Part shown: in pieces, positions 36,901 to 46,810 of the stretch
How positions within the stretch are numbered: the first letter of the stretch is position 1
Layout: every line of letters begins with the position of its first letter
Assembly (NCBI RefSeq): GCF_001665625.1
Contig: NZ_LZSY01000104.1
Location: 16,767 to 80,766 of the forward strand
Direction: 5' to 3'
DNA from: Mycolicibacterium peregrinum
GTDB lineage: Bacteria > Actinomycetota > Actinomycetes > Mycobacteriales > Mycobacteriaceae
Length of the DNA: 64,000 nt
The notes under the pieces: generated by a model
Database searches by the model: none
What the model saw: the letters and a program-made list of their open reading frames with translations, nothing else
Told to the model about the DNA's origin: nothing
Position numbers and translations under genes: made by a program

Positions 36901-38641
36901 GGGTCCTGTTCTCCTCTGGATTGGAAGGGATGCTGTCGGCGGCGAGAAATGCTGCGAACGGCGGGATTTCGTCGGCTGAACATTCGATGCTGAGCACCGA
37001 CGGACCGTCGGTGTCCAGCGCCATACCCAATGCCCGGGGTAGGTGGCCGACGTCGGCGACGTCGTAGGCGGGCAGACCGGGGAACATCGCGGCCAGTCCG
37101 GCACCGAGCCGGCTCGGGCCGAACCTGTTGTATGAGTAGTGGTCCTCATAGAACAGCTGCTCGCGGGTGACGCACATGGCGTGCGCGTGGTTGTCGAACA
37201 ATACGAAGGTGATCGGCAGCCGGTACTGCATCGCGGTGTGAATCTCCATGCCGTGCATGAAGAATGAGCCGTCACCGGCGATAACGACGGTGCGCCTTGC
37301 GGTGCCGGTGGTGGCTGTGTCAGAGGCGCGGTGAAACGTCATCCCGATCCCCGCACCGAAGCTGTAGCCCATGCCGCCCATGCCGAGTGCCACCATGAAG
37401 CGGCCGTCACGTCGGGCTGGCAGGTAGTGGATGGCCGAGGCCCCCACGTTGCCCGCGTCGACGACGATGTCGGTGCCATCGGCCAGGTCTGCGTCGAGCA
37501 CTGCCATCGCGTCGCGGTACCGGATACCGGGACCGTCGTGGTCCGGTGGGCGCAGTTCGGTGCGCGGCAGGTGGTCGGGCACCCGGACCTGGGTCGGACG
37601 GTCAGTCCCGGACAACGCGCGGGCCAGCTGTGTCAACGATTCCCGCAGGTCGCCCGAGTGGACATGGGTGCACGACGGAAAGGGCACCTGGGCGCCGATC
37701 GAGTAGGTCGGCACCGAGCCCAGCACGCTGTCCAGACCGGCCCGAGCCGTCACCGTCATGCGGGTCCCCACCAGCAGGCACAAAGCACTCTGACCAGCGG
37801 CGACAGGGACCCCGGGGTGTCCCATCACACCGGCCACCCCCAGTGCGGAGGAGGAGCCGAGTCCCGGGGTGCCGGCCACGTCTTTGGCATCGGGGACGGT
37901 GGCCACCCGTGCGCGCAGTGTCGCCCGAAGTAGTTCGAGTTCGGCGCGAGCGTCGTCGCGGGCCACCTGCTCGCCGGCGATGATCGTGATCGGCCCGTCG
38001 GCCCGGCGCAACGCCTGTTCGAGCACCTGCGGATCGCCGAAGTGGATGCCCGCTCCGGCCAGGTAGACGCTCCCGTTGGCTCGTCCGTTGACGCCGCCTC
38101 CATCCACGCAAGCCACATCGGCCTGCTGAACATCCTTGGGCAGCAACAGGACTGCTGGCCCGCCGGTTCGGGCGGCTGCCAGCGCCTCGGGCAGCGCAGT
38201 GAGGATGTCGGCGGGCCTCAGAACCCTGCGGCAGTAGACCGAGACCGCCGAGAACAGGGCGTACGCGTCCAGGCTCCCGTTGTCGCCGCTGGTGTCCTGG
38301 AAGGCCCCGCGGCCGTCGAGTGTCGTCGGTGCCTGCCCGATCAGGGCCAGCACCGGAACCCGGCTGGCCAGGGACTCCCCGAGGCCGGGCACGGTGTTGA
38401 GGCAGCCGCCACCGGAGGTCGCCGCCACCACGCCGATCCCGGCACCGCTGCGGCTGTAACCGTCTGCCATTGTGGCAGCGGAGAATTCGTGTTTGGCCAG
38501 CACCGCGGTGATGTCGTCACGAAAGTAGGCCGCGTCGTAGAGGTCCTCGATGTTGGCACCGTCCACCCCGAAGAGGTGCGAGATCCCATTTGCGGCCAGG
38601 TACCCGACGATGTGGTCCACCACCCTGTGCGCCTTGACCAT
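36881..38641 (-). CDS. Thiamine-diphosphate-dependent enzyme (acetolactate synthase/decarboxylase-like)
   Basis: 586 aa with the three-domain ThDP architecture. The activating Glu is in LAKHEFSAATMADGYSRSG near residue 52. A degenerate central domain covers about 190-350. The C-terminal PP domain has the ThDP motif AGDGSFFMHGME, followed by FDNHAHAM. It resembles acetolactate synthase and benzoylformate/phenylpyruvate decarboxylases but not any pathway enzyme I can name. First gene of the cluster; a TGAACC-N16-CGTGTC promoter lies 29-56 bp upstream. Likely forms a C-C bond or decarboxylates a 2-oxoacid. Confidence 0.82.
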   Translation of the reverse strand: MVKAHRVVDHIVGYLAANGISHLFGVDGANIEDLYDAAYFRDDITAVLAKHEFSAATMADGYSRSGAGIGVVAATSGGGCLNTVPGLGESLASRVPVLALIGQAPTTLDGRGAFQDTSGDNGSLDAYALFSAVSVYCRRVLRPADILTALPEALAAARTGGPAVLLLPKDVQQADVACVDGGGVNGRANGSVYLAGAGIHFGDPQVLEQALRRADGPITIIAGEQVARDDARAELELLRATLRARVATVPDAKDVAGTPGLGSSSALGVAGVMGHPGVPVAAGQSALCLLVGTRMTVTARAGLDSVLGSVPTYSIGAQVPFPSCTHVHSGDLRESLTQLARALSGTDRPTQVRVPDHLPRTELRPPDHDGPGIRYRDAMAVLDADLADGTDIVVDAGNVGASAIHYLPARRDGRFMVALGMGGMGYSFGAGIGMTFHRASDTATTGTARRTVVIAGDGSFFMHGMEIHTAMQYRLPITFVLFDNHAHAMCVTREQLFYEDHYSYNRFGPSRLGAGLAAMFPGLPAYDVADVGHLPRALGMALDTDGPSVLSIECSADEIPPFAAFLAADSIPSNPEENRTHVTARA

Positions 38642-38669
38642 GTGTCACCTACTTCCGTGCTCTGCCAGT

Positions 38670-38697
38670 GACACGACCAGTGGGCGGCGGCGGTTCA
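38670..38697 (-). promoter_or_regulatory. SigL-type promoter of the ThDP-SRPBCC-KAS III-aminotransferase cluster
   Basis: Minus-strand TGAACC (38697-38692), 16-nt spacer, CGTGTC (38675-38670). The elements and spacing are identical to those upstream of sigL (40865-40892) and match the SigL consensus I recall (TGAACC-N16-CGTgtc). The ThDP start codon is 29 bp downstream. Confidence 0.7.
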
Positions 38698-38843
38698 CCG
38701 TGGGGACCGATTCGTCCGAACTCCCGGCGACACCGCAGGAAATGCTCAGGACATCATCAAGATCAGCCGGAACCGAGGGGGATAGTGGAGGACGGGGGTT
38801 GTTGTTACCGGGGACCGCAGGACCCCGTGATCGGAGGCATCGG

Positions 38844-39530
38844 ATGGCACAGCCGGGTATCGATTGGGAAGACGCCTATCGTCAGGAAACGCCGCCGCCG
38901 TGGAGCATCGGTGCCCCACAGCCGGAGCTTGCGCGATTGATCGAGCAGGGCAAGGTGCGCGGCGAGGTGCTCGACTCCGGATGCGGCCATGCCGCACTCT
39001 CGCTGGCCCTGGCCGAGCGGGGTTTCACCGTGGTCGGACTGGATTCCAGCCCGACGGCGATCGCAGCTGCGGCCGCGGCCGCAGCCGAACGTGGCTTGAC
39101 CACAGCCAGTTTCGCGCAAGCCGACATGACCACCTTCACCGGTTACGACGGCAGGTTCAACACCGTGATCGACAGCGGCCTTCTGCACGCGCTACCGATC
39201 GATGGGCGCCGGCCCTACATCCAGGCCATCCACCGGGCCTCGGCACCGAACGCGGAACTGTACATCCTGGCCTTCGCGGCGAGGCCCTTCGGCGGCGAAG
39301 TACCCGGACCCAACGGCTTCACCGCCGACGAATTGCGCGACACCGTCGCCACCTGTTGGACGGTCGACGAGGTGCGCCCGGCCAAGCTGTACGGCAACGA
39401 CAACCCGGCTGCCGGCGCCGGCGGGCCGGCGTCAGCGCCCGGGGTGGAGCGTGACGGTGCCGGTCATATCGTGATGTCCGGCTTCCTGCTGAGCGCTCAC
39501 AAGGATCCCGGGCTGCCCCGAGCGCCGTAA
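38844..39530 (+). CDS. Class I SAM-dependent methyltransferase
   Basis: 228 aa Rossmann-fold methyltransferase. Motif I is VLDSGCGHAALSLALAERGF, motif II VVGLDSSPTAI, and post-motif FNTVIDSGLLHALP. The N-terminus (IDWEDAYRQETPPPWSIGAP) resembles thiopurine-methyltransferase-like/TehB-type enzymes (DWE..Y......PWD.G.). ATG 38844 gives this match; the open frame upstream is not conserved-looking. It sits between the SigL-type cluster and rslA, divergent from the cluster, and might tailor its product. No SigL-type promoter is seen on its own strand. Confidence 0.8.
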   Translation: MAQPGIDWEDAYRQETPPPWSIGAPQPELARLIEQGKVRGEVLDSGCGHAALSLALAERGFTVVGLDSSPTAIAAAAAAAAERGLTTASFAQADMTTFTGYDGRFNTVIDSGLLHALPIDGRRPYIQAIHRASAPNAELYILAFAARPFGGEVPGPNGFTADELRDTVATCWTVDEVRPAKLYGNDNPAAGAGGPASAPGVERDGAGHIVMSGFLLSAHKDPGLPRAP

Positions 39531-39554
39531 CCGAACCGGACGCTCGGCGCTCGC

Positions 39555-40289
39555 TCAGAGCTGCTTTTCGAGCAGTACCTTGCCTTCGGGCGACGTAACC
39601 AGTTGCACCGCAGCGATATCCGACATCGGCATCTGGGTGTTGCCGCTGGGCAGTGCGGTGGCGCCGGACAACCCGATCCACGTCGCGACCTCGTTGCGGC
39701 TGCCGTCCCGGCCGACCACCATCATGCCGAGATTCTGCGGGGGCGCGTCCTGCTTGCCCCAGCTGCCATAACTGCAGGCCATGTCGATGCGGGTCCCCCA
39801 GGAGTAACTGGTCATCGCGATGCTGGCGTTGATGGGCGTGTCGGAGACCTTGCTCATCGCCAGCATCTGGGCGCTCTGCTGCTCGGAACCGCTGTGCAGA
39901 CCGAACACCTCGGGGCGGATGCCGACCACCACACCGAGCGCCAGCAGCGCAGCGGCCACACCCACGGCGGCCGTGGTCACCCAGCGCGACCGGCGCCGCC
40001 CCCAGCTGACCTTGGCCAGCACGGACTGCAACACCTCGGGCCGCAGCGGCGGATCGGGCTGTTCGGATTCGAGGGCGAGCACGTCGTCCAGATCGAGCAT
40101 GGCCAGTAGAGCGGGCATGCCAGTCAACTCGGCCACCGCGGAACGGCACTGCGCACAGCCATCCAGGTGAGCCTCGTACTCGCGTCGCTCGCTGCTTTCC
40201 AGCGAACCCAGCACGTAGGCCGCATCCCAGGTCCGGTACTTGTCGAGCTCAGCCGGATCAGGGATGTGGGGCACATCGAACCGTGTCAT
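39555..40289 (-). CDS. rslA: Anti-sigma factor RslA (zinc-associated anti-sigma, for SigL)
   Basis: 244 aa. The N-terminal zinc anti-sigma motif His41-x3-Cys45-x2-Cys48 (HLDGCAQC) binds the sigma factor. One transmembrane helix (about residues 103-125, VTTAAVGVAAALLALGVVV) separates it from an extracytoplasmic RskA-like domain of ~115 residues. Redox release of zinc is known for Mtb RslA. The start overlaps the sigL stop by 4 bp (ATGA). Identified by motif plus position beside map-adk-secY. Confidence 0.85.
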   Translation of the reverse strand: MTRFDVPHIPDPAELDKYRTWDAAYVLGSLESSERREYEAHLDGCAQCRSAVAELTGMPALLAMLDLDDVLALESEQPDPPLRPEVLQSVLAKVSWGRRRSRWVTTAAVGVAAALLALGVVVGIRPEVFGLHSGSEQQSAQMLAMSKVSDTPINASIAMTSYSWGTRIDMACSYGSWGKQDAPPQNLGMMVVGRDGSRNEVATWIGLSGATALPSGNTQMPMSDIAAVQLVTSPEGKVLLEKQL

Positions 40290-40846
40290 CGTGTCACCCC
40301 CATTTCCTGCAAGTTCAGTCTCAGTGCGCGTACCGCATAGTGCAGCCGCGATTTCACGGTGCCCTCGGGTATATGCAGATCGTCCGCGATCTGCCCGGTG
40401 GTCCAGCCCTGGTAGTACGCCCGGCGGACCACTGCCCGGTGTTCGTCGGATAGTTGGCTCAATGCCGTGGTCAGGAGGATTCGGTCCAACGCGTTGTCCA
40501 CTTTGTCTGGGGTGGCGGCAGCCTTTGAATGCTCTGCCACCTGTTCGGGGTCGGGCACCCCGGTTTCGTTCCGAAAGCGGGCGCTTCGGCGTTCATCAAT
40601 GATCATGTTTCGCGCCACCGTAAACAACCACGCCCGTGCCGAACGTTCGGTATCTGGAGCGGCATCAGGCGGATGAGCGCTTGCGAGAAGACCGTCAGGC
40701 TTATGACGCCACGCACGCAGCAACGTTTCCTGCACCACGTCCTCGGCCCGGGCCCGATCACCCGTGAGCCGCAGGGCATAGCGCCATAGCGCAGCAGCAT
40801 GCTCGTCGTAGAGCATCCGCATCATGGCGGCCTCCGGATCATCCAC
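40286..40846 (-). CDS. sigL: ECF sigma factor SigL
   Basis: 186 aa, group 4 sigma factor. Region 2 includes ALRLTGDRARAEDVVQETLL and RSARAWLFTVARNMIIDERR; region 4 includes LSDEHRAVVRRAYYQGWTTG and LHIPEGTVKSRLHYAVRALR. Identity as SigL rests on the adjacent zinc-type anti-sigma, the neighbouring map-adk-secY (same order as Rv0732-Rv0736) and an upstream promoter of SigL type. An overlapping rslA stop/start couples the two genes. Confidence 0.87.
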   Translation of the reverse strand: MDDPEAAMMRMLYDEHAAALWRYALRLTGDRARAEDVVQETLLRAWRHKPDGLLASAHPPDAAPDTERSARAWLFTVARNMIIDERRSARFRNETGVPDPEQVAEHSKAAATPDKVDNALDRILLTTALSQLSDEHRAVVRRAYYQGWTTGQIADDLHIPEGTVKSRLHYAVRALRLNLQEMGVTR

Positions 40847-40864
40847 TTCCCTACCTCCGTCTGT

Positions 40865-40892
40865 GACACGACGTTGGTGGCGATCCGGTTCA
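40865..40892 (-). promoter_or_regulatory. SigL-type autoregulatory promoter upstream of sigL
   Basis: Minus-strand TGAACC (40892-40887), 16 nt, CGTGTC (40870-40865), 19 bp before the sigL ATG at 40846. Transcription from here would give a very short leader with a GGAGG ribosome-binding site. Autoregulation by SigL is established in Mtb; this is the same arrangement. Confidence 0.7.
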
Positions 40893-40961
40893 ATTAGAAC
40901 CTTTGCGCTCCGGCTGACACCAGCGATGGCGCGCGTTTCGAGTATTGATTGCTGGCGTTAA

Positions 40962-41759
40962 TTACCGGGTGAGGATTCGGGGGCCGTTTTCGGTGACGGC
41001 GACGGTGTGCTCCCAGTGCGCCGCACGGGTCCCGTCGGCGGTGACGACGGTCCACTCGTCGTCGAGAATCACGGTCTCGGTGGTGCCCAGGGTCAGCATG
41101 GGCTCGATCGCCAGTACCGAGCCGGGCTCCAGGTACGGCCCGCGGCCGGGTGAACCCTCGTTGGGCAGGAACGGGTCCATGTGCATCTGGCGGCCGATAC
41201 CGTGACCACCGTAGCCGTCGACGATGCCGTACTTGCGGTCGTGCCGGGCCTCGGCGGCGTGGGTCTCGACCTCGATCGCGTGCGAGACGTCGGTCAGCCG
41301 GTTTCCGGGCAGCATCGCGGCGATCCCGGCCTCCATGGCGGATTTCGTTGCTGCAGAAAGAGCTTCGTCGGCGGCGATGAGTGCGCCGACGCCGAAGGTG
41401 ACGGCCGAGTCACCGTGCCACCCGTCGACGATCGCGCCGCAGTCGATGGACACCAGATCACCGGCGGCCAATTTCTCGCCCGCTGACGGAATGCCGTGCA
41501 CCACACGGTCATTGACCGAGGCGCAGATGCTGGCCGGAAATCCGTGGTAGCCGAGGAACGACGGGGTGCCGCCACCGTCACGGATGACGGACTCGGCGAT
41601 CTGATCCAGCTCGAGTGTGGACACGCCGGGGGCGGCGGCCGCCTGGACGGCCCGCAGTGCCGAGGCGACGAGCGCCCCGGCCACAGCCATCGCGTCCAAC
41701 TCTCCGGCGCTGCGCTGCGCAACGACCTTGCGCTTGCGCAACCCCGGCAATCTGATCAC
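40962..41759 (-). CDS. map: Methionine aminopeptidase type I
   Basis: Removes initiator methionine from nascent proteins; metalloenzyme of 265 aa. Metal-ligand segments [35 protein letters not shown] and AIEPMLTLG are present, with the last ligand Glu in the C-terminal [12 protein letters not shown] 41759 overlaps the adk stop by 4 bp. Confidence 0.95.
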   Translation of the reverse strand: MIRLPGLRKRKVVAQRSAGELDAMAVAGALVASALRAVQAAAAPGVSTLELDQIAESVIRDGGGTPSFLGYHGFPASICASVNDRVVHGIPSAGEKLAAGDLVSIDCGAIVDGWHGDSAVTFGVGALIAADEALSAATKSAMEAGIAAMLPGNRLTDVSHAIEVETHAAEARHDRKYGIVDGYGGHGIGRQMHMDPFLPNEGSPGRGPYLEPGSVLAIEPMLTLGTTETVILDDEWTVVTADGTRAAHWEHTVAVTENGPRILTR

Positions 41760-42301
41760 TTACCCAGTGCCTGCAATGCGCGGGCGAACACCTCGTCGAG
41801 GGCGCCCACCGCATCCACGGTCTTGAGGTCGTCGCGGTAGTACTCCAGCAGCGGCTCGGTCTCGTCGCGGTAGACCTTCATGCGGTTACGGATGACCTCG
41901 TCGGTGTCGTCGGCGCGGCCACGGCCCTTGAGCCGGGTCAGCAACTCGTCCTCGGACACCTGGAACTCCACCACTGCGTCGAGCTTGTGGTTGCGCGCGG
42001 CGAGCATGTCCTTGAGCGCGCCCGCCTGCTCGACCGAACGGGGGTAGCCGTCGAGGATGAACCCGTCGGCGGCGTCGGCCTGGTCGATACGGTCCTCCAC
42101 GAGGCGGTTCGTCAGCTCGGCCGGCACGAGATCGCCGGCGTCCAGGTAGCGCTTGGCCTCCAGTCCGAGCGGAGTGCCGTCACCGATGTTCTTGCGGAAC
42201 AGATCCCCGGTGGAGATTTGCGGGATGCCGAGCTTCTCGGACAGCTTCTCTGCCTGCGTGCCTTTGCCCGCACCGGGCGGTCCGAGTAGAACGACTCTCA
42301 C
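41756..42301 (-). CDS. adk: Adenylate kinase
   Basis: ATP + AMP = 2 ADP. 181 aa, the short-lid form usual in actinobacteria. P-loop [21 protein letters not shown]-binding [14 protein letters not shown], and the lid/catalytic Arg region [17 protein letters not shown] overlaps the secY stop by 4 bp. Confidence 0.96.
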   Translation of the reverse strand: MRVVLLGPPGAGKGTQAEKLSEKLGIPQISTGDLFRKNIGDGTPLGLEAKRYLDAGDLVPAELTNRLVEDRIDQADAADGFILDGYPRSVEQAGALKDMLAARNHKLDAVVEFQVSEDELLTRLKGRGRADDTDEVIRNRMKVYRDETEPLLEYYRDDLKTVDAVGALDEVFARALQALGK

Positions 42302-43623
42302 TTCAGGAACCCTTCGTAGTTACGTTGCATGAGCTGGCTCTCGATCTGTTTCACGGTATCCAGGCCCACACCGATCATGATGAGAACCGCGGTACCGCCG
42401 AACGGCAGATTCTGTACCGAGCCGGTGTTGCCGATCTGCAGGAACAGGTTCGGCAGAACGGCGATCACACCGAGGTAGATCGAACCGGGCAGGGTGATCC
42501 GGCCGAGCACGTACCGCAGGTAGTCCGCGGTGGGCTTGCCGGGACGGATGCCCGGGATGAATCCGCCGAACTTCTTCATCTCATCAGCGCGCTCGTCCGG
42601 GTTGAACGTGATCGACACGTAGAAGTACGTGAAGAAGATGATCAGGCCGAAGTAGATCGCGATGTAGACGGGATCGGCGGGATTCGTCAGGTAGTCGGCG
42701 ACGAACTTGTCCCACCATCCGGTGCCCGGGTTGGAGCTGCCGCTCTGGATCAGCTGAGTGATCAGGTGCGGGATGTAGATCAGCGAGGACGCGAAGATCA
42801 CCGGGATGACGCCGGCCTGGTTGACCTTGAGCGGCAGGTAGGTGGAGGTACCGCCGTACATCTTGCGGCCCACCATGCGCTTGGCGTACTGGACCGGGAT
42901 ACGGCGCTGGCCCTGCTCGACGAACACCACGCCGATGATGATCAGCAGCGTCGCGGCAACGACGGCGGTGAACACCAGGCCGCCGCGGCTCTCCAGGATG
43001 GTCTGGCCCTCGGACGGGATCCGGGCGGCGATACCGGCGAAGATCAGCAGCGACATGCCGTTGCCGATGCCCCGCTCGGTGATGAGCTCGCCCATCCACA
43101 TCACCAGCGCTGCGCCTGCGGTCATCACCAGCACGATGACGATCAGTCCGAAGACCGAGCTGTCCTGGATGATGTCGAGGCTGCAGCCCTGCAGCAGCCC
43201 GCCGTTGGCGGCCAGCGCCACGATGCTGGTGGCCTGCAGGACCGCCAGCGCGATCGAGAGATAACGCGTGTACTGCGTCATCTTGGCCTGACCGGCCTGG
43301 CCTTCCTTCTGCAACTGCTCGAAACGCGGAATCACCACGACCAACAGCTGCACGATGATGCTGGCGGTGATGTAGGGCATGACGCCCACCGCGAACACCG
43401 TCAGCTGCAGCAGCGCGCCGCCGGAAAACAGGTTGATCAACGAGTAGATCTGGGCGGAGTCGCCGCCGCTGACCTGCTCGATGCACTTTTGGACGTTCGG
43501 GTAGTTAACCCCCGGAGACGGGATCGACGCGCCGGCCCGGTAGAGAATCACCAGGCCCAACGTGAACAGGATCTTGCGTCTGAGGTCGGCCGTCCGCAGC
43601 GATGAGATGAAAGCCGAAAGCAC
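42298..43623 (-). CDS. secY: Preprotein translocase subunit SecY
   Basis: Core channel of the Sec translocon, 441 aa with ten membrane segments. Signatures [51 protein letters not shown] and [17 protein letters not shown]. First gene of a secY-adk-map series; rplO, its usual upstream neighbour, lies 14 kb away in this genome. Confidence 0.96.
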   Translation of the reverse strand: MLSAFISSLRTADLRRKILFTLGLVILYRAGASIPSPGVNYPNVQKCIEQVSGGDSAQIYSLINLFSGGALLQLTVFAVGVMPYITASIIVQLLVVVIPRFEQLQKEGQAGQAKMTQYTRYLSIALAVLQATSIVALAANGGLLQGCSLDIIQDSSVFGLIVIVLVMTAGAALVMWMGELITERGIGNGMSLLIFAGIAARIPSEGQTILESRGGLVFTAVVAATLLIIIGVVFVEQGQRRIPVQYAKRMVGRKMYGGTSTYLPLKVNQAGVIPVIFASSLIYIPHLITQLIQSGSSNPGTGWWDKFVADYLTNPADPVYIAIYFGLIIFFTYFYVSITFNPDERADEMKKFGGFIPGIRPGKPTADYLRYVLGRITLPGSIYLGVIAVLPNLFLQIGNTGSVQNLPFGGTAVLIMIGVGLDTVKQIESQLMQRNYEGFLK

Positions 43624-43936
43624 TCTTCCTCCTGCGCAGCCGACCTCTCAGCGCGGCGTGCCAAACGGGGCTGGTGGAGCCAGCGTCAATGGTCAAGTCG
43701 TGTACGACCGCCCGGCAGGCGCGCAGCCTGCGAACTCAGTCGTCAAATCAGTCTACGAGAGTAACAGTTGCCCCCGAGTACCCCCGTCATGCACCCGCGC
43801 CCGCCCGCCTCGATCCGGCCGGTGTCCGGCCGAGCTGCGGAGCAGAGCTTCTCTTCAGAATCGGAGCGTACAGTCGGCGACAGCTCATTACACCACCTAA
43901 CTAACACGTTGATTTCGACTGAACAAAGGGGAATTC
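43624..43936. other. 313-bp divergent gap between secY and methyltransferase array
   Basis: No credible gene. It must contain the secY promoter on the minus strand and the promoter of the methyltransferase array on the plus strand. I could not defend a specific -10/-35 for either. An AAAGGGG ribosome-binding site at about 43924-43930 precedes the first methyltransferase. Confidence 0.55.
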
Positions 43937-44851
43937 ATGGCCCGGACTGCTGACGACTCGTGGGATCTGGCCTCCAGCGTGGGTGCCACGGCGACGATGG
44001 TCGCGGCAGCGCGCGCAATGGCCACCAATGCCGATGATCCGGTGATCGACGACCCCTTCGCCGCTCCCCTGGTCCGCGCTGTCGGGATGGACTTCTTCAC
44101 CAAACTGGCCGACGAGAACTTCACCACCGAAGGACTCGACGAGGAGGCCACAACAGGGCTGATCCGATTCGCCAACGGCATGGCCGCCCGCACCCGATTT
44201 TTCGACGACTTCTTCCTGAGCGCGTGCCGTGCCGGTATCCGGCAGGCGGTCATCCTCGCGACCGGACTGGACTCGCGGGCCTACCGGCTGCCGTGGCCGG
44301 ACGGCACCGTCGTCTACGAGGTCGATCAGCCCGAGGTGATCGAGTTCAAGAGCGCCACCCTGGCGGACCTCGGCGCGGTACCGACCACCGACCGCCGCAC
44401 CGTTGCCATCGACCTGCGCTTCGACTGGCCCTCGGCGTTGACGGAGGCCGGGTTCGACCCGTCGCTACCGACCGCATGGATCGCCGAGGGGTTGCTGGGT
44501 TATCTGCCGGGGGACGCCCAGGACCGTTTGCTCGACCAGGTCACCGCGCTGAGTGCGCCTGGCAGCCGATTCGGTGTCGAGGGCGTGCCCGCCACCGAGT
44601 CCAACGACGAAGAGACGATCCGGGCCAGAATGCAGGAGTTCACCGACCGCTGGCGGGCACACGGCCTGGACATGGACCTCAACGAGCTGATCTTCCTCGG
44701 AGACCGTGCCGATGTGACGACGTATCTGGAAGGGCATGCCTGGAAGACCACGAGCATCTCGTCCAACGATCTGCTGGTCCGTACGGGTCTGCCCCCGGTC
44801 GAGGATGAGGCCCACGCGGCATCGGTCCTCTACATCAGCGCCGAGAAGTGA
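43937..44851 (+). CDS. SAM-dependent methyltransferase, TIGR00027 family (paralogue 1 of 4)
   Basis: 304 aa, first of four tandem paralogues. [35 protein letters not shown] and RTRFFDDFF precede motif [21 protein letters not shown]; later [20 protein letters not shown]. This is the mycobacteria-expanded family of Rv0725c, Rv0726c and Rv0731c, which in Mtb also lie near secY. Substrate unknown; the family relates to leucine carboxyl methyltransferases. Confidence 0.87.
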   Translation: MARTADDSWDLASSVGATATMVAAARAMATNADDPVIDDPFAAPLVRAVGMDFFTKLADENFTTEGLDEEATTGLIRFANGMAARTRFFDDFFLSACRAGIRQAVILATGLDSRAYRLPWPDGTVVYEVDQPEVIEFKSATLADLGAVPTTDRRTVAIDLRFDWPSALTEAGFDPSLPTAWIAEGLLGYLPGDAQDRLLDQVTALSAPGSRFGVEGVPATESNDEETIRARMQEFTDRWRAHGLDMDLNELIFLGDRADVTTYLEGHAWKTTSISSNDLLVRTGLPPVEDEAHAASVLYISAEK

Positions 44852-44863
44852 GGCGGGCGAGCG

Positions 44864-45874
44864 ATGGCACGGTCTGACGCCGACAGCTGGGATCTGGCCT
44901 CCAGCGTGGGTGCGACGGCGACGATGGTCGCCGCGGCCCGCGCGATGGCGTCTGCCGAACCCGATCCGCTGATCAACGACCCCTACGCGGCGGATCTGGT
45001 GCGTGCGGTCGGGGTGGAGTTCTTCACCAAACTCGTCGACGGCGAGATCGACCTCGACGGCGAGCTGGCCGACGGCGCCGCGCTGATGACCGGTGTGATG
45101 GCGGTGCGGACAAAGTTCTTCGACGACTTCTTCACCGCCGCCGTAGGCGGCAATTCCACGGAGGCTGCCGTAGGCGGCAATTCCACGGAGGCCGCCGTAG
45201 GCGGCAGTTCCAACGGTGCGGCCATAGGCGGCAATTCCGCAGCTGCCGGCGACGCCGGGATCCGGCAGGCCGTGATCCTGGCCTCGGGCCTGGACTCGCG
45301 CGCCTATCGGCTGCCGTGGCCGGACGGCACGGTGGTCTACGAGATCGACCAGCCCGCGGTGATCGGCGCCAAGTCGGCCACCATGGCGCAGATCGGGGCC
45401 ACCCCAACGGCCGACCGCCGCACGGTGGCCGTCGATCTCCGGGATGATTGGCCCGCGGCCCTGCGGGCGGCCGGCTTCGATCCGACCGCACCGAGCGCAT
45501 GGAGTGCCGAGGGCCTGCTGGCCTATCTGCCCCCTGACGCCCAGGACCGGTTGTTCGACAACATCACCGCGCTCAGCGCCCCGCGCAGCCGGCTGGCCAC
45601 CGAGTATCACCTGCCGGGCATGGCGGTGGACCTGCGCGAGCGCGGACAGGTGCTGAGCGAGCAGTGGCGTCAGCACGGACTGGACCTCGACCTGGCCAAC
45701 CTCTGGTACGACGGCGAGCGCAATTCGGTCGTCGACTACCTGACCGACCGCGGATGGTCGGTCACCGCCCGGCGCCGGCCTGAGCTTTTCGCCGAATACG
45801 GCCGCGAATTCCCCACCGCAGAAGCCGCTGCGCCACAACGCAACTCGCAGGCTGTCATCGCCATCCGAGACTAG
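44864..45874 (+). CDS. SAM-dependent methyltransferase, TIGR00027 family (paralogue 2 of 4), with internal repeat insertion
   Basis: 336 aa. Same motifs as paralogue 1 ([24 protein letters not shown] start, [30 protein letters not shown]). It is about 30 residues longer because four in-frame 9-residue repeats (AAVGGNSTE and variants) are inserted between FFDDFF and motif I, in a loop before the SAM site. The insertion is encoded by a 27-bp tandem repeat. Flanking motifs are intact, so the enzyme may remain active. Confidence 0.86.
   Translation: MARSDADSWDLASSVGATATMVAAARAMASAEPDPLINDPYAADLVRAVGVEFFTKLVDGEIDLDGELADGAALMTGVMAVRTKFFDDFFTAAVGGNSTEAAVGGNSTEAAVGGSSNGAAIGGNSAAAGDAGIRQAVILASGLDSRAYRLPWPDGTVVYEIDQPAVIGAKSATMAQIGATPTADRRTVAVDLRDDWPAALRAAGFDPTAPSAWSAEGLLAYLPPDAQDRLFDNITALSAPRSRLATEYHLPGMAVDLRERGQVLSEQWRQHGLDLDLANLWYDGERNSVVDYLTDRGWSVTARRRPELFAEYGREFPTAEAAAPQRNSQAVIAIRD
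45137..45244 (+). repeat. Four 27-bp tandem repeats in a coding region (minisatellite)
   Basis: Units at 45137-45163, 45164-45190, 45191-45217 and 45218-45244. The first two differ at one base (GCC/GCT) and the last two have diverged. Each encodes AA(V/I)GG(N/S)S plus two residues. The first and third units contain the perfect palindrome GCCGCC-GTA-GGCGGC. The other three paralogues have no such segment. Confidence 0.9.
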
Positions 45875-45886
45875 GAGCACCATTTC

Positions 45887-46792
45887 ATGACCCGCACCGA
45901 AGGCGACAGCTGGGATCTGGCCACGAGCGTCGGCGCGACCGCGACCGGTGTCGCGGCCTCCCGGGCGCTGGCCACCAAGCAGCCCGACCCACTCATCAAC
46001 GATCCGTTCGCCGACGCGCTGGTGCGTGCGGTCGGTCTGGAGCACAGCATCCGGCTCGCTGACGGCGAGGTGTGCGTCGAGGGCGATGTGATGCTGGACC
46101 GGCAGCGGATGTGTGAGCAGATCGCCGTCCGTACCCGCTTTTTCGACGACTTCTTCACCGATGCTTCGGCGGCCGGTATCCGGCAGGCGGTGATCCTGGC
46201 CTCCGGCCTGGACACGCGCGCCTACCGGCTGGCCTGGCCGGCCGGCAGCGTCGTGTTCGAGGTGGATCAGCCGGCAGTGCTGGAGTTCAAGACCCGCACC
46301 CTGACCGATCTCGAGGCCGAGCCGGCCGCCGAGCTGCACACCGTGCCCGTCGACCTGCGCGATGACTGGCCCGCGGCGTTGCGCGCCAACGGTTTCGATC
46401 CACAGCTGCCGACCGCCTGGATCGCCGAGGGTCTGCTGATCTATCTGCCGCCGGAAGCCCAGGACCGGTTGTTCGACAACATCACCGCGCTCAGCGCCCC
46501 GGGTAGCCGGCTCGCCACCGAGCACATGGACGCCGCCTCGCTCAACGACAAGTGGACCGAGCGGGTCAGCCAGTGGTCGAAGAAGGTCGGCTCCGATATG
46601 GATCTGAAGGACCTGTTCTACTCCGGCGAGCGAACAGCCGCCCGCGACTACCTCACCGCACACGGGTGGGACGCGACTGTGCAGCCCACCCGGGCCGCCT
46701 ACGCGTCGCACGGTTTCCCCTACCCCGAGGAGCTTGACGACCTCGCCGGTGATTCTGGTTATCTGTCAGCAACACTCAAGACATCGAAGTAG
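45887..46792 (+). CDS. SAM-dependent methyltransferase, TIGR00027 family (paralogue 3 of 4)
   Basis: 301 aa, 12 bp past paralogue 2. [55 protein letters not shown] and [15 protein letters not shown] are present. It carries [14 protein letters not shown] where the others have [12 protein letters not shown]. Same unknown function. Confidence 0.86.
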   Translation: MTRTEGDSWDLATSVGATATGVAASRALATKQPDPLINDPFADALVRAVGLEHSIRLADGEVCVEGDVMLDRQRMCEQIAVRTRFFDDFFTDASAAGIRQAVILASGLDTRAYRLAWPAGSVVFEVDQPAVLEFKTRTLTDLEAEPAAELHTVPVDLRDDWPAALRANGFDPQLPTAWIAEGLLIYLPPEAQDRLFDNITALSAPGSRLATEHMDAASLNDKWTERVSQWSKKVGSDMDLKDLFYSGERTAARDYLTAHGWDATVQPTRAAYASHGFPYPEELDDLAGDSGYLSATLKTSK

Positions 46793-46810
46793 ACGACCGG
46801 GAGGCGCACG

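Noticed and set aside
38642..38843. SigL-type promoter for the rightward methyltransferase at 38844
   Set aside because: No TGAACC on the plus strand in this gap; only the minus-strand site for the ThDP operon is present.
43740..43765. secY promoter with TAGACT as the -10
   Set aside because: No acceptable -35 hexamer at a suitable distance, so I did not list it as a feature.
45137..45244. CRISPR-like array
   Set aside because: The units are contiguous tandem repeats with no unique spacers and they are in-frame coding sequence.
44465..46711. A 748-codon open frame on the minus strand across the methyltransferase genes
   Set aside because: It lies antisense to three clear methyltransferase genes and has a codon/amino-acid bias (Gly, Arg, Gln, Val-rich) typical of shadow frames in GC-rich DNA.
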